Shown here: piece after piece, positions 28,365 through 36,830 of the stretch
How the letters are laid out: each line of letters opens with the position of its first letter
Numbering within the stretch: the first letter of the stretch is position 1
IMG/VR virus record: IMGVR_UViG_3300020175_000010
Location: 1 to 53,701 of that record
Strand: one strand, 5' to 3'
Length of the DNA: 53,701 nt
DNA from: a virus
Position numbers and translations under genes: made by a program
Notes under the pieces: generated by a model
Database searches by the model: none
Told to the model about the DNA's origin: nothing
The model's input: the letters and a program-made list of their open reading frames with translations, nothing else

Positions 28365-28861
28365 TAAATTTTCCTCCTGCTATCTTCTAGTCTATCCTCT
28401 GACAAACTATATAATAGCCACGGGCGAGAGTTTAAGTGTAAAACTTGAGCCCAGTCCATAGCTAATGGGGGTTCTTTTACTATAAAAGCAAAGTTTACTC
28501 CCTTCAGCCAAATTCTTGAATGAGTATTTTGTAAGTCTTTTCTTACAATTCTTATTGATTTTATTTTCTGAAACTTTGTCCTTTCGTATGAAAATATAAC
28601 TCCGTTATTATCTATCAACACTGTAGTCTTATTTTTTACAATGTCTAGAAACTCTTCGTATACGCCAGTCAGTCTTCTCTTTTTATGTGGTGTTTGTAGT
28701 CTTCGTTTTCCAAGAGTATCTCCAGGCTGATTTCTATCATCTACTACTAAGTCATTAACAAGCAGCAAGCCATCTCGAAGATAGAAATTCTCTGTGCCTA
28801 GAGAATACACAGGAAACTTTATAGACCGAAGTATCTGTTTATAGGTTAACGATATTACCAT
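28364..28861 (-). CDS. Hypothetical protein between polA and phoH (165 aa)
   Basis: The start was placed at ATG 28861 (MVISLTYKQIL). It overlaps the polymerase 3' end by 23 bases and follows an AAAAAG stretch. The ATG at 28912 would overlap far more. The product is basic and beta-rich, with RRLQTPHKKRRLTGVYEEFL and a C-terminal PLAMDWAQVLHLNSRPW. No domain was recognised. Coupling to DNA polymerase suggests a role in replication or DNA repair. Confidence 0.6.
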   Translation of the reverse strand: MVISLTYKQILRSIKFPVYSLGTENFYLRDGLLLVNDLVVDDRNQPGDTLGKRRLQTPHKKRRLTGVYEEFLDIVKNKTTVLIDNNGVIFSYERTKFQKIKSIRIVRKDLQNTHSRIWLKGVNFAFIVKEPPLAMDWAQVLHLNSRPWLLYSLSEDRLEDSRRKI

Positions 28862-31121
28862 ACTTTTTACTGAATTTACCCATTGAGTAATCCTCGCCAA
28901 TCTCAAAGTCACAACCTACAGGAGCGCCGGAGATATAAATACCTCTGTCTCTTTGTATTTCGGTTTGTAATATCGAACAATATTCTTCTACTTCATCGTT
29001 CGGAACTTCTGCAAGCACGGAATCGTGAACCAGTGCGAAAATTTTACTCTTCATCTTTTTCTGGTTTAGTATTCCGTGAGCTTCTATAGCCCCGATTAAG
29101 TTTATGTCGGAAGCAGCAGATTGAACTAGGAAGTTAAGTCCAGATCTAATGGCATGTCCTTGAACTCCTTTGTTATCAGACTTAACATCAGGTAATCTTC
29201 TCTTTCTACCGAAATGAGAATAGATACTTCCATTCTTTCTGATAAGCTCTTTCTGAGCCTCAATCCACTCCTCTAGCTTCCAGAAAGCACCAAAGTATTC
29301 TTTGATGATTTGTCTAGCCTGGACAACTGAAAGCTTGCCTCCATCTTTAGTAACCTGCTCACTGATTTTATTTGCACCGGCTCCGTACATAATACCAAAG
29401 GTTACTGCTTTTGCTGCTTGACGGTAGGTTGTATACTTCTCTGCCACATCTTCGACTTCACAGTCTAGTTTAAATACTTTGTGTGCGATCGTAGAGTGAA
29501 AGTTTCCTCCAGAACGAAACACGTCCTGAAGCTCCAAGTCATCTGCCAATACGGCAGCGACATATACTTCGGCAGTTGTTAAATCCATTGCAACAATCTG
29601 ATGGCCTTCGGGAGCACGAATACACCCTTTCACAATCGGATTATCTCTCGGAAGTTGCTGCATATTCAGTTTACCACTAGAAGATAGTCTTCCGGAGGTA
29701 GTTCCATGAATATTGAAGTTGGTCCGTAAGTGACCGTCCCTATCAAGCTGTGGAATAATCTTATCGAGATAAGTATTCTTAATCTTAGTTTTCTTACGAA
29801 CATCTAAAATTAACTGTGGAATCTCGTGTTGAAGAGCGAGCTTCTCTAATACTTCAGCATTAGTTGAGTTTTCTCCCTTCTCCGTCTTAATTCCAGTAGG
29901 CTCTAGCCCAACATAGTCGAACAATAACTTACGTAATTGTAGAACACTATTTGGATTAAAGTCTTTACCTTCTGCTGCTTGGAAAGCGGCCACACCAGGA
30001 TGGCTTTGCAATTTACCAACAGCATCAGTAATTTCCTCTAGCATAAGATCTTGACTTGCTATGAGCCTTTCCTTATCAAAAGGAACTCCGTTATCTTGAA
30101 CAGCCATAAGGAACCTACAAGCGGGCAACAAGATAGTCTTGTATACACGCATCAAGTTAGGATTACCCTTCTTCAGTGCTCTTTCAAACTTTTCAAAGAT
30201 TGTGAAAGTAGCACAGGCATCGATAGCAGCATAAGTCTGCATAACTTCAAAAGGAATCCACTCCCATTTGAAATCATCTTTTAGCACACCATTCTGCTTA
30301 CGATACTCGTCCATCCAAGTATACATAGGTTTCTCATAGTCACCATAGTCCGTGTACTTCATAGCGAGCATCTTCAGGCCGTGAGTGCCTGGATTCTCGT
30401 CAAGCATATAATGCATGAGCATTGTATCTTCAAACTGTGAGAGTTTCACATTGAAATGATACTCAAACATTGGAATATCGAACTTAGCGTTATGGAATAC
30501 CATTCGCTTCTTATCGAATAACTCCTGAAGTTTCTCTTCTACAGACTCATCAATAGTATCGGCATTAATATAAGCACCTGAATCAGGTTGATAGCATAAG
30601 CTAATACCAAGAATATACCCATTCCGAGGATACAGACCAGTAGTCTCTGAGTCGATTCCGATAAAGTCGTAGGGCGAGTCAATACATCTTTGAATGTAAT
30701 CCAAAGTCCCTTCAGTTGTTGTAATACCGACAAATTTTTCGTCATTTATTTCGGCCTTCTTCTTGTCGCCAGAAATATACCCAATGATATTGTTTCTAGC
30801 ATCTTCCCAAGTCTTCTTAGCCTCTGGCTTAAAAGATAGCATTGCGGGATTAATAGTAGGAAGAAATTTATCATCTACTATAGTTCCAGCATATTGCATA
30901 ACTTGAGTTACTTTCGTATAATATTTTAGTGGTTCTGAGCCAATTAGAATTATCCATTCATAGGCATCAGGATTAAACTCCAGATCTACGTCCTTCATTA
31001 AAACTTTGGATAGCGTAGGGTCTGAAGCAAGAGAGAATCGGTCAAATTCAAACTCATTCTCGAATAAGCGAACGTAATCGTTTCTACTTGGTTTTGATTC
31101 AATCAAGGCTATACTAGCCAT
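28839..31121 (-). CDS. polA: DNA polymerase I (family A) with 3'-5' proofreading domain
   Basis: This 760-residue replicative polymerase has exonuclease motifs DSE (157-159), NAKFD (211-215) and YAAID (297-301). Polymerase motif A is D513-x4-E518 (DLTTAEVY). Motif B is R567-x3-K571-x3-F575-x3-Y579 (RQAAKAVTFGIMYG). Motif C is H699-D700-S701. The catalytic aspartates D513 and D700 are present. The residue equivalent to E. coli 762 is Phe. Motif C has HDS in place of HDE. No 5' nuclease domain is fused, and the separate flap nuclease gene supplies it. It starts 8 bases inside the primase gene. Confidence 0.96.
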   Translation of the reverse strand: MASIALIESKPSRNDYVRLFENEFEFDRFSLASDPTLSKVLMKDVDLEFNPDAYEWIILIGSEPLKYYTKVTQVMQYAGTIVDDKFLPTINPAMLSFKPEAKKTWEDARNNIIGYISGDKKKAEINDEKFVGITTTEGTLDYIQRCIDSPYDFIGIDSETTGLYPRNGYILGISLCYQPDSGAYINADTIDESVEEKLQELFDKKRMVFHNAKFDIPMFEYHFNVKLSQFEDTMLMHYMLDENPGTHGLKMLAMKYTDYGDYEKPMYTWMDEYRKQNGVLKDDFKWEWIPFEVMQTYAAIDACATFTIFEKFERALKKGNPNLMRVYKTILLPACRFLMAVQDNGVPFDKERLIASQDLMLEEITDAVGKLQSHPGVAAFQAAEGKDFNPNSVLQLRKLLFDYVGLEPTGIKTEKGENSTNAEVLEKLALQHEIPQLILDVRKKTKIKNTYLDKIIPQLDRDGHLRTNFNIHGTTSGRLSSSGKLNMQQLPRDNPIVKGCIRAPEGHQIVAMDLTTAEVYVAAVLADDLELQDVFRSGGNFHSTIAHKVFKLDCEVEDVAEKYTTYRQAAKAVTFGIMYGAGANKISEQVTKDGGKLSVVQARQIIKEYFGAFWKLEEWIEAQKELIRKNGSIYSHFGRKRRLPDVKSDNKGVQGHAIRSGLNFLVQSAASDINLIGAIEAHGILNQKKMKSKIFALVHDSVLAEVPNDEVEEYCSILQTEIQRDRGIYISGAPVGCDFEIGEDYSMGKFSKKYGNIVNL

Positions 31122-31941
31122 ATAGTTTTCTCCGCAGTCCAGTTACTTGGTTTTGTCCGAGTGAGCCTGGATCTCCAGACTTTAAACTAATTACTCGAAC
31201 GGGAAAGTCTCTCGCTAATTTCTTTACGTGTTCTGCTGCTTGAATTCCTGCTTGGTCAGCATCGAAAATCAAGTCAAGGCCCGTAACGCCTGAAATCTTT
31301 AAATAATTAAACTTTGTTTCGTTAAAATTCTTAACACCGAAACAACATATTGCATTCTCTAGTCCTTTGTCGTGAAGGTTTATCATATCAAATATACCTT
31401 CTACGAGAATAACACGCCCCTGTAGTGGGCGAACTTGTGGAAACAGAGGCAGTTTTACTCCGCTAGGGTAGAACATATACTTATTGTCTAAGGTTCCTGT
31501 CTCATCACGACCTTGGAAAGCGACTATTCTTCCACTGGCGTCCTTAATAGGAAAGTTGATCCTCCCTATAAACTGCTTATCGTGATGACGAAACGCTTCA
31601 AATCTTCTATAAGTTTCTGGCTTTATGTCTCTCCAGTTTCCGATATAGGACATAAATCCTTCGGGCATTGAGAGACCTACACCAGCAGCTCGTAAGTTAT
31701 TGATAAGTCTTTTTAGTTTTTCCCTACGCATTTCTGTTTCACTATAATCTACATTATAGTGGCGGAATAAACTACCTTTGTAACCGCAAGAGAAACAATT
31801 GAACACCCCAAGAACTTTGTCAATCCTCATACTAGGATTGCCATCGTCGTGTTCTGGATTGAGACAGCGAATTAAAACATCTCTGCCAGAGAGTTTGTAA
31901 TAAATACCTCTCTCTTCAAGTAATTCAATTACTGCACTCAT
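31114..31941 (-). CDS. DNA primase (zinc-finger plus TOPRIM)
   Basis: This 275-residue DnaG/T7-type primase lays RNA primers. It shows a CHC2-type zinc site C26-x4-H31 and C49-x2-C52, and a TOPRIM fold with E181 (ILVEG) and D227-x-D229 (FDADQAG). There is no C-terminal helicase-interaction domain like that of DnaG, and the helicase is a separate upstream gene. The two genes overlap by 4 bases. Together they correspond to the two halves of T7 gp4. Confidence 0.92.
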   Translation of the reverse strand: MSAVIELLEERGIYYKLSGRDVLIRCLNPEHDDGNPSMRIDKVLGVFNCFSCGYKGSLFRHYNVDYSETEMRREKLKRLINNLRAAGVGLSMPEGFMSYIGNWRDIKPETYRRFEAFRHHDKQFIGRINFPIKDASGRIVAFQGRDETGTLDNKYMFYPSGVKLPLFPQVRPLQGRVILVEGIFDMINLHDKGLENAICCFGVKNFNETKFNYLKISGVTGLDLIFDADQAGIQAAEHVKKLARDFPVRVISLKSGDPGSLGQNQVTGLRRKLYG

Positions 31942-33272
31942 AGTTCGTATACCTCTTCATCGGGACCGTCTTTGTCTTTAATATAACCCGTCTCAGGGCC
32001 AATAGCTAAAGACGCCCAGTCCATAGTAGAAGTAAAACTTACTTCATCAGAGTTTCTCATTTTTGCACAATTAAAGCTAATGATATTATCTTCTTTAGCA
32101 TGTGCGTCAAGAGTAAAGGCTGCATCCGCAGCATCTAATATACCCTTAGCAAATCGAGCTTCGCCGGAAGCATCAATCTGATAAGGAGACACCATAATAA
32201 ATCCATAGTCTTGTGCATAAGTTTTCAACGCTTTACTTACTTCTATCTGTTCTGTCCAGTCATACTGACCCATACGCCCATTGGAAACCATAGAACGCTT
32301 TACTTGGTTGATATAGTCAACGATTACAACTCGTGGCTGTAGTCTTGCTACTTTCTTGTCTAGCTCTGTACGAATATTTGCTAGAGTTAGAGAAGGTGCA
32401 TACACAACATCAATCTGCTTTTCTCGCAAAGGCTTTGCTGTTAGTTCGTCATGATAAGTATCAAAGTCACGATGTGAAAGATAGCGAGAAAATGCTCTCT
32501 CGCCGTCTTCAAATCGTTGAGACCACCAACGAGCAACCTGTTCCCACTCACCTATAGATAGGTTGCGGTTGCGTATTGCAGCCGCAGGAACTCCAGTAGA
32601 TATACTACATATCCTCTGCATAGTTGCTCGTGATGACATCTCTATCGTAAAATACATTACTGAATGGCCGGCTTCATAAGTGCTAGAAGCGATATTAGCG
32701 CAGGCAATAGACTTACCAGCACCACGCTTTCCACCAATAAGTACAAGATCGGACGGGCCAAAGGTTTGAATACGATCAAAGTCGTGATTCAATCCTAAAG
32801 GAACATTCTTTTCCAATTCTTCAATCGGGTCAAACAATTCCATTTTTCTCATATTTGTACTTGTATCTTTGAGGTCAACTTTCTCCTCTACTGATAATAC
32901 AATATTCTGTAGACCCTCAATATTTTCCTGGGCGGATTCCATTGCAATCGAATCAGTAAGATAGGTTTCTAACTGGTTCATGATTTCAATTTGAGTGTAT
33001 TCATTCTTGAGATACTCTAGTAGAGTAGCGCCGTCTATGTCTACTTCGTCAACTTTTTCCAAGGCGAAGAAACGGTCACGAAGGGTCGCGTCTCTTACGG
33101 AAAGTCGTAAGTCATCAAAAGTAGGAATAACACTATGAGTTTCTACATGCTTATTTATGTAAGCCCAAATAGAGGCAAATTCAGTCGGAAAGTAGTGCTT
33201 TTGGCAGTTCGACCAAGTTTCTATATCGCTTTGCGCGATAATAGTCTTGAAAAGAACGCTTGCCAGGTTCAC
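31938..33272 (-). CDS. Replicative DNA helicase (DnaB-like)
   Basis: The product is a 444-residue RecA-fold ring helicase. A helical N-terminal domain occupies about 1-140. Walker A is GGKRGAGKS (180-188), then YFTIEMS with the catalytic glutamate, the Walker B segment VVIVDYINQ, and an arginine-finger region toward the C-terminus (FNCAKMRNSDEVSF). It is the most upstream gene of the primase-polymerase run. No promoter of the common type is visible in the 85-base gap before it, so it may depend on read-through. Confidence 0.93.
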   Translation of the reverse strand: MNLASVLFKTIIAQSDIETWSNCQKHYFPTEFASIWAYINKHVETHSVIPTFDDLRLSVRDATLRDRFFALEKVDEVDIDGATLLEYLKNEYTQIEIMNQLETYLTDSIAMESAQENIEGLQNIVLSVEEKVDLKDTSTNMRKMELFDPIEELEKNVPLGLNHDFDRIQTFGPSDLVLIGGKRGAGKSIACANIASSTYEAGHSVMYFTIEMSSRATMQRICSISTGVPAAAIRNRNLSIGEWEQVARWWSQRFEDGERAFSRYLSHRDFDTYHDELTAKPLREKQIDVVYAPSLTLANIRTELDKKVARLQPRVVIVDYINQVKRSMVSNGRMGQYDWTEQIEVSKALKTYAQDYGFIMVSPYQIDASGEARFAKGILDAADAAFTLDAHAKEDNIISFNCAKMRNSDEVSFTSTMDWASLAIGPETGYIKDKDGPDEEVYEL

Positions 33273-33305
33273 TATTGGTCATCTCCGTAATAAGTATTAA
33301 GCGAT

Positions 33306-33337
33306 AAAAAGCCAGAGAGGGGCACAAAGCCCCACTC
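33306..33337 (-). terminator. Probable terminator/attenuator after the repeat DNA-binding protein
   Basis: On the minus strand a 9-base stem with one mismatch (bases 33337-33329 with 33323-33315) and a 5-base loop is followed, after a short spacer, by five T residues (33310-33306). It lies between the 240-aa gene and the DnaB-like helicase gene. It probably lets a fraction of transcripts pass into the replication genes. Confidence 0.55.
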
Positions 33338-33357
33338 CAGCAGGGGGAACTAGGGGA

Positions 33358-34080
33358 TTAGCCCGCAGCTTTAGCTGCTTTTGCTGCACCATCATAGTTA
33401 GAAGCAGTAAGGCCACGTCGAGTTAACATAGTCTTAACACCTCGGGCAGTTTTGCCAATTTGCTCTGCGATTTCTTCGACAGACAAAGAAGCTACGTCTA
33501 CACCTTCGAGAGGATCAGCTTTAGCCGCAGCCTTGCTTTCCTTTTGTGCAGGAATAGAAGCAATAGAGCCTTGACGTAACAAAGATAAAGCTTTACCACG
33601 AATTTGATTAACGGTTCGGCCAAGAGCCTCTGCGATATCTTCGAGGTATGCGCCGTTAGAGGCGTGCTTAACAAACTCTGCTTCTTCAGCATCGCTAAAG
33701 GTACGAACACTTTCTACTTTAGGAGTAGGTTTGACGTGCTCGGTCAATTGCATAGACAGCAATTTCCCTTGGATTTGCTTGGAAGAAAACTCGCCACCTT
33801 CAAAGGCTTCAGCGATTTGGCCGTAAGTATACTGGCCAGAGTTATCAGTTACGAAACTATTCAGAGTAGTTTCTTGTGCATCAGAGAACGCACGAGTAGT
33901 TACAGAAGCAGAAGATTCTACTTCGTGACCCATTTTACGCAGCTTAGAAGCTACAGAACGGGGTGATGTTTCGAGCTGGTCAGCAGCATCGACAACAGTT
34001 GCGTAAGTTACTGGGGATTCAGAACCTACGAAATCGGTAAGAGACGCTGTGCGCTCTTCAGTCCACTTTGGAATTGCCAT
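33358..34080 (-). CDS. Tandem SANT/Myb-like repeat protein, putative DNA-binding
   Basis: This 240-residue protein has about four related helical units: WTEERTASLTDFV...SVASKLRKMGHEV (5-53), FSDAQETTLNSFV...QIQGKLLSM (64-112), FSDAEEAEFVKHA...QIRGKALSLLRQG (127-170) and a degenerate one with SVEEIAEQIGKTARGVKTML (about 199-225). Each has an acidic first helix and an HTH-like end of the form S/T-x-x-x-I/V-x-x-K-L. The Ala/Lys-rich linkers and the C-terminus (AAKAAKAAG) also suit nucleic-acid binding. A shorter relative is encoded at 37211-37573. A role in regulation or genome organisation is inferred. Confidence 0.65.
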   Translation of the reverse strand: MAIPKWTEERTASLTDFVGSESPVTYATVVDAADQLETSPRSVASKLRKMGHEVESSASVTTRAFSDAQETTLNSFVTDNSGQYTYGQIAEAFEGGEFSSKQIQGKLLSMQLTEHVKPTPKVESVRTFSDAEEAEFVKHASNGAYLEDIAEALGRTVNQIRGKALSLLRQGSIASIPAQKESKAAAKADPLEGVDVASLSVEEIAEQIGKTARGVKTMLTRRGLTASNYDGAAKAAKAAG

Positions 34081-34084
34081 AAAA

Positions 34085-34837
34085 TTAATTTCCTAATAAT
34101 TGGTTAAGGTTAGTTGTGATAGAGACCCCACTATCTCTAGCTTTCTTGGTTTTTGAAGATTCTAGTCCACTCTCATTCACTAGGATTGTTACTTCTCTTG
34201 TTAAGGAGGATTTCACAATATATCCCTTGCTAATGAGAACTTTCTCTGCTTCTGCTTTGGTTTTAAAGGATGTAAGTTTGCCACTAATGCAGACAACACC
34301 CTTAGGCTCAATAACAGAAACAACTTCATTTGACTCAAATGAAAAAGGTAGCCACTTGTACTCACGGAGAAACATGGTATTGTACCAGGTTAGCAAATTA
34401 TTGCTAGCCTTAGGGCCAAGCCCCGCCTTAGTACAAGCCTCCTCGTTCAGGTCATAAATACTACTTACTACAGAACATAACTTTGATGCTGCCGATTTAC
34501 CTATTAGTGGAATAGAGAAAGCGGGTAAGATTTCAGAAAGACTAACTTTCTTGGAATCTTGAATCTCTTCAAAGAGTTTTGTTGCAAGTTTTTCAGAATT
34601 AAGAGCCTCTACCATCTCACCCAAACTCAGTTCATAGATTTGAGGTATTGAAGTTATTCTGAGTTTCTGAATAGATGATGGCCCTAGCCCCTTAATTTTC
34701 AAAGTAGAGGAAAAGTGTTCGATTAACTTATAAGTCTTAGACTCACAAGAAGTATTATAGCAGAACAACTGATCGTTTTCCCACACCAAAGGTGAAGAAC
34801 AACTCGGGCAGTGTGTTGGTGCTACAATTTCTTTCAA
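34085..34837 (-). CDS. NAD-dependent DNA ligase, C-terminal half (Zn finger, HhH, BRCT)
   Basis: The start was placed at TTG 34837 (MKEIVAPTHCPSC), because AGGAG precedes it by 8 bases and a consensus promoter lies just upstream. A longer ATG start at 35026 would run through the neighbouring gene and across the promoter. The 250 residues show zinc ligands C10, C13, C26 and C31, helix-hairpin-helix repeats (KGLGPSSIQKLR; AGLGPKASNNLL) and a BRCT domain (VVCISGKLTSFKTKAEAEK). It complements the adenylation-OB half encoded at 35542-36492 as a two-subunit LigA, a known arrangement in phage T5. Confidence 0.85.
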   Translation of the reverse strand: MKEIVAPTHCPSCSSPLVWENDQLFCYNTSCESKTYKLIEHFSSTLKIKGLGPSSIQKLRITSIPQIYELSLGEMVEALNSEKLATKLFEEIQDSKKVSLSEILPAFSIPLIGKSAASKLCSVVSSIYDLNEEACTKAGLGPKASNNLLTWYNTMFLREYKWLPFSFESNEVVSVIEPKGVVCISGKLTSFKTKAEAEKVLISKGYIVKSSLTREVTILVNESGLESSKTKKARDSGVSITTNLNQLLGN

Positions 34838-34864
34838 AAGACTTTCTCCTACATTTGAATAGAT

Positions 34865-34893
34865 ATTATACGGGGTTTGAGTTGAAAAGTCAA
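34865..34893 (-). promoter_or_regulatory. Promoter for the ligase C-terminal subunit
   Basis: Minus strand TTGACT (34888-34893), 17 bases, TATAAT (34865-34870), with the AATAATTCTTGACT context shared with other promoters of this phage. It lies between the stop of the GIY-YIG-like gene and the TTG start at 34837, giving a leader of about 20 bases. Confidence 0.87.
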
Positions 34894-34896
34894 GAA

Positions 34897-35256
34897 TTAT
34901 TTTTTCGGAATAGCTAAAATAATCTCCTTCTTTATTTCGAAACACTCTGTATACCCACCGAACTTTTGCTGGGGTATATACTTGAATTGTTTGTATTCTT
35001 CGTGTAATGCTTGTTCTAGCGTCCACACATTAAAAAGTGAGTCGTGGTAAGTTCTCTGTATACGAATCTCGTAGCCATTAAACCCACGACTCCTTCTCAA
35101 AACGTCTTTCCAGTTTTTTCCTGAAGCGATGCCTATCTTGAGACATTCTCGTTTCATAGTACGTTTATTAACTAATACTACGCAGTAGAGTACCCCTTCG
35201 CGGGTAGCTTCTTCAGGATTATTCTGAAAATAAGTGAGGTTATAAACTCCACTCAT
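34897..35256 (-). CDS. GIY-YIG-superfamily-like nuclease domain protein
   Basis: The product has 119 residues. VLYCVVLV, 18 residues later LKIGIASG, then RRSRGFNGYE and the helix WTLEQALHEEYKQFKY with a conserved-looking glutamate, and finally GGYTECFE. This is the layout of the T5orf172/GIY-YIG group (two-strand motif, Arg, His/Glu). Its ATG overlaps the upstream stop by 4 bases. It sits between the two halves of the NAD ligase, which suggests a homing-type insertion or a DNA-repair nuclease. Catalytic competence is uncertain. Confidence 0.65.
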   Translation of the reverse strand: MSGVYNLTYFQNNPEEATREGVLYCVVLVNKRTMKRECLKIGIASGKNWKDVLRRSRGFNGYEIRIQRTYHDSLFNVWTLEQALHEEYKQFKYIPQQKFGGYTECFEIKKEIILAIPKK

Positions 35257-35549
35257 CTGATAATTTTAGGGAAAGGAATAACATTTCCTACAGGCTTATC
35301 TTCCACGGACTCCGAGGACTCCGATACATAGATAATACCGCCTTCAGACTCTTCTATTCGTTTCTCAAATCCTGGCTCAAGATATGCTTCTAAAGCAGCA
35401 ATCCAACCTTCCAGAATTTTGTCACGAGTTTCTTTTTCGATAGAAAAGAAATAATCATATAAGCCTGTGGCTGACACATAATGACTTCCATTGTCTTTTA
35501 GACCCATCCATCCAAAGATATTCTCGTCTTCCATACTATCATCAAACAT
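35253..35549 (-). CDS. Hypothetical acidic protein (98 aa) between ligase halves
   Basis: The ATG at 35549 overlaps the ligase N-half stop by 8 bases and is preceded by GGGG. The product is acidic, with NIFGWMGLKDNGSHYVSATG and a helical WIAALEAYLEPGFEKRIEE, ending in GNVIPFPKIIR. No domain recognised. It is co-transcribed with the ligase N-half and the GIY-YIG-like gene. Confidence 0.6.
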   Translation of the reverse strand: MFDDSMEDENIFGWMGLKDNGSHYVSATGLYDYFFSIEKETRDKILEGWIAALEAYLEPGFEKRIEESEGGIIYVSESSESVEDKPVGNVIPFPKIIR

Positions 35550-36492
35550 TTATTTCCCCTTCCACGCGCCTTACGACTCTTGGTATAATTTCGCCGGATC
35601 GAATTACTTCGACAATACAACCTATCTCAAGGTTAAGCTCATTGATATACCGCATATTATGTAATGTGGCACGACCAACAGTAGCTTCTCCAATAAGCAC
35701 AGGCTCTAGGATAGCAACAGGGGAAACCACACCGGATTTACCCACTTGCCAGATCACATCAAGTAGTCGCGTAACGACACCTGGAGGTCTTTCTTTCAAA
35801 GCAAAGGCACCACGAGGATGGTGAGCGGTGTAACCCATCTCTTCATATTTCGCATTGTTGTCAACACGGAACACTAGACCATCCTGCGGGTATCCTGCCC
35901 AGTTAGACGCAAGAACAGTATCGAAATTGTCCGAAGAGAGATTCGACATGTCTTCCGTCCACAACTTTTCCACACGAGGCTGAATATCATAAGCTACGAA
36001 TCGAACTTCTCTAGTGAGAAACTCTTCTTCAGACTTGAGATTCAACGCACCAGAAGCATAGTTTCTAGCGTTAGGAATAGTCTCAGGGGCAACAACTTCT
36101 CCCGTAATCTGAACAACACCCTTGCGAGTAATGCTAGTAGGAACAAGATGTTTAACTTTATTCATAATATTTCTGCCCTTCTTACCATTACCCCGAGTAA
36201 GAGCCAGCACTAATTCACCATCGTAGTAGCCCAGCGAAACCGCTGCTCCATCTAACTTGGGTGTGATTACTGTTGCTCCAGTAGCGTGGTCGTAAGGAGG
36301 ATGTTCTTCACCCACAAAAACTTTCTGTAAGCTATACATAGGATACATATGATCGAACTCAAAGAATTCGTCACTATAACCTACTAAAGCGTAGTCAGCG
36401 TCTGCGGCAAGAACATCAAACTCAGCATCAGAAATTATGGGGTTGCCCTCATAATAAGCTTTGGCTGCTTTGGCTAGAAACATATTAGTCAT
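35542..36492 (-). CDS. NAD-dependent DNA ligase, adenylation plus OB half
   Basis: The product has 316 residues. A short Ia-like NMN-binding N-terminus (KAYYEGNPIISDAEFDVL) is followed by the adenylation site K79-L-D-G, GEVVAP, NYASGALN and the motif IV region DGLVFRVD, then GAFALKERP. The OB fold (SPVAILEPVLIGEATVGRAT) ends the protein. A cellular LigA is about 670 residues; the zinc, HhH and BRCT parts are encoded separately at 34085-34837. It seals nicks during replication using NAD. It has its own promoter. Confidence 0.92.
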   Translation of the reverse strand: MTNMFLAKAAKAYYEGNPIISDAEFDVLAADADYALVGYSDEFFEFDHMYPMYSLQKVFVGEEHPPYDHATGATVITPKLDGAAVSLGYYDGELVLALTRGNGKKGRNIMNKVKHLVPTSITRKGVVQITGEVVAPETIPNARNYASGALNLKSEEEFLTREVRFVAYDIQPRVEKLWTEDMSNLSSDNFDTVLASNWAGYPQDGLVFRVDNNAKYEEMGYTAHHPRGAFALKERPPGVVTRLLDVIWQVGKSGVVSPVAILEPVLIGEATVGRATLHNMRYINELNLEIGCIVEVIRSGEIIPRVVRRVEGEINV

Positions 36493-36516
36493 AAATACCT
36501 TTGATTTAAAAAGAAC

Positions 36517-36545
36517 ATTATGAGGGCATTTCGTTAAAATGTCAA
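36517..36545 (-). promoter_or_regulatory. Promoter for the ligase N-half
   Basis: Minus strand TTGACA (36540-36545), 17 bases, CATAAT (36517-36522), in the context AATAGTTCTTGACA. It occupies the 56-base gap upstream of the ligase gene. The -10 differs from consensus at the first base. Confidence 0.8.
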
Positions 36546-36548
36546 GAA

Positions 36549-36830
36549 CTATTTTTGATATAGGTCTCGAATAGTTTCTCCGAAATGTTCCTCCAATACT
36601 TGTTTACTTTCAGCTAGAGACAAGATCTCCGCCATAGCAATAAACAATTCTTTTGAGGTTTCGACTTCAAGAGGTATAGAAAGACCCTTATTAGAGGGCT
36701 TCCACTCTTCATCAAAATCGAGAAAGTATTCTCGAAAGTGAAGATACTCTTCCTCTCGAAACTCATTCACCGTTAGTCGAACCTGTCTATAAGGTTCTGA
36801 TACGATAATTTTCGAGTATGCTTCCATCAT
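36549..36830 (-). CDS. Hypothetical protein (93 aa)
   Basis: ATG at 36830 overlaps the upstream stop by 4 bases. The product is acidic. The N-terminal half is beta-rich (YSKIIVSEPYRQVRLTVNEF) and the C-terminal half is helical (KELFIAMAEILSLAESKQVL). No family recognised. It is the last gene before the ligase promoter. Confidence 0.55.
   Translation of the reverse strand: MMEAYSKIIVSEPYRQVRLTVNEFREEEYLHFREYFLDFDEEWKPSNKGLSIPLEVETSKELFIAMAEILSLAESKQVLEEHFGETIRDLYQK

Noticed and set aside
34838-35026. Longer ATG start for the ligase C-half
   Set aside because: The extension translates the neighbouring gene in another frame and covers a consensus promoter. The residues do not look like any ligase domain. 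TTG 34837 with AGGAG is better.
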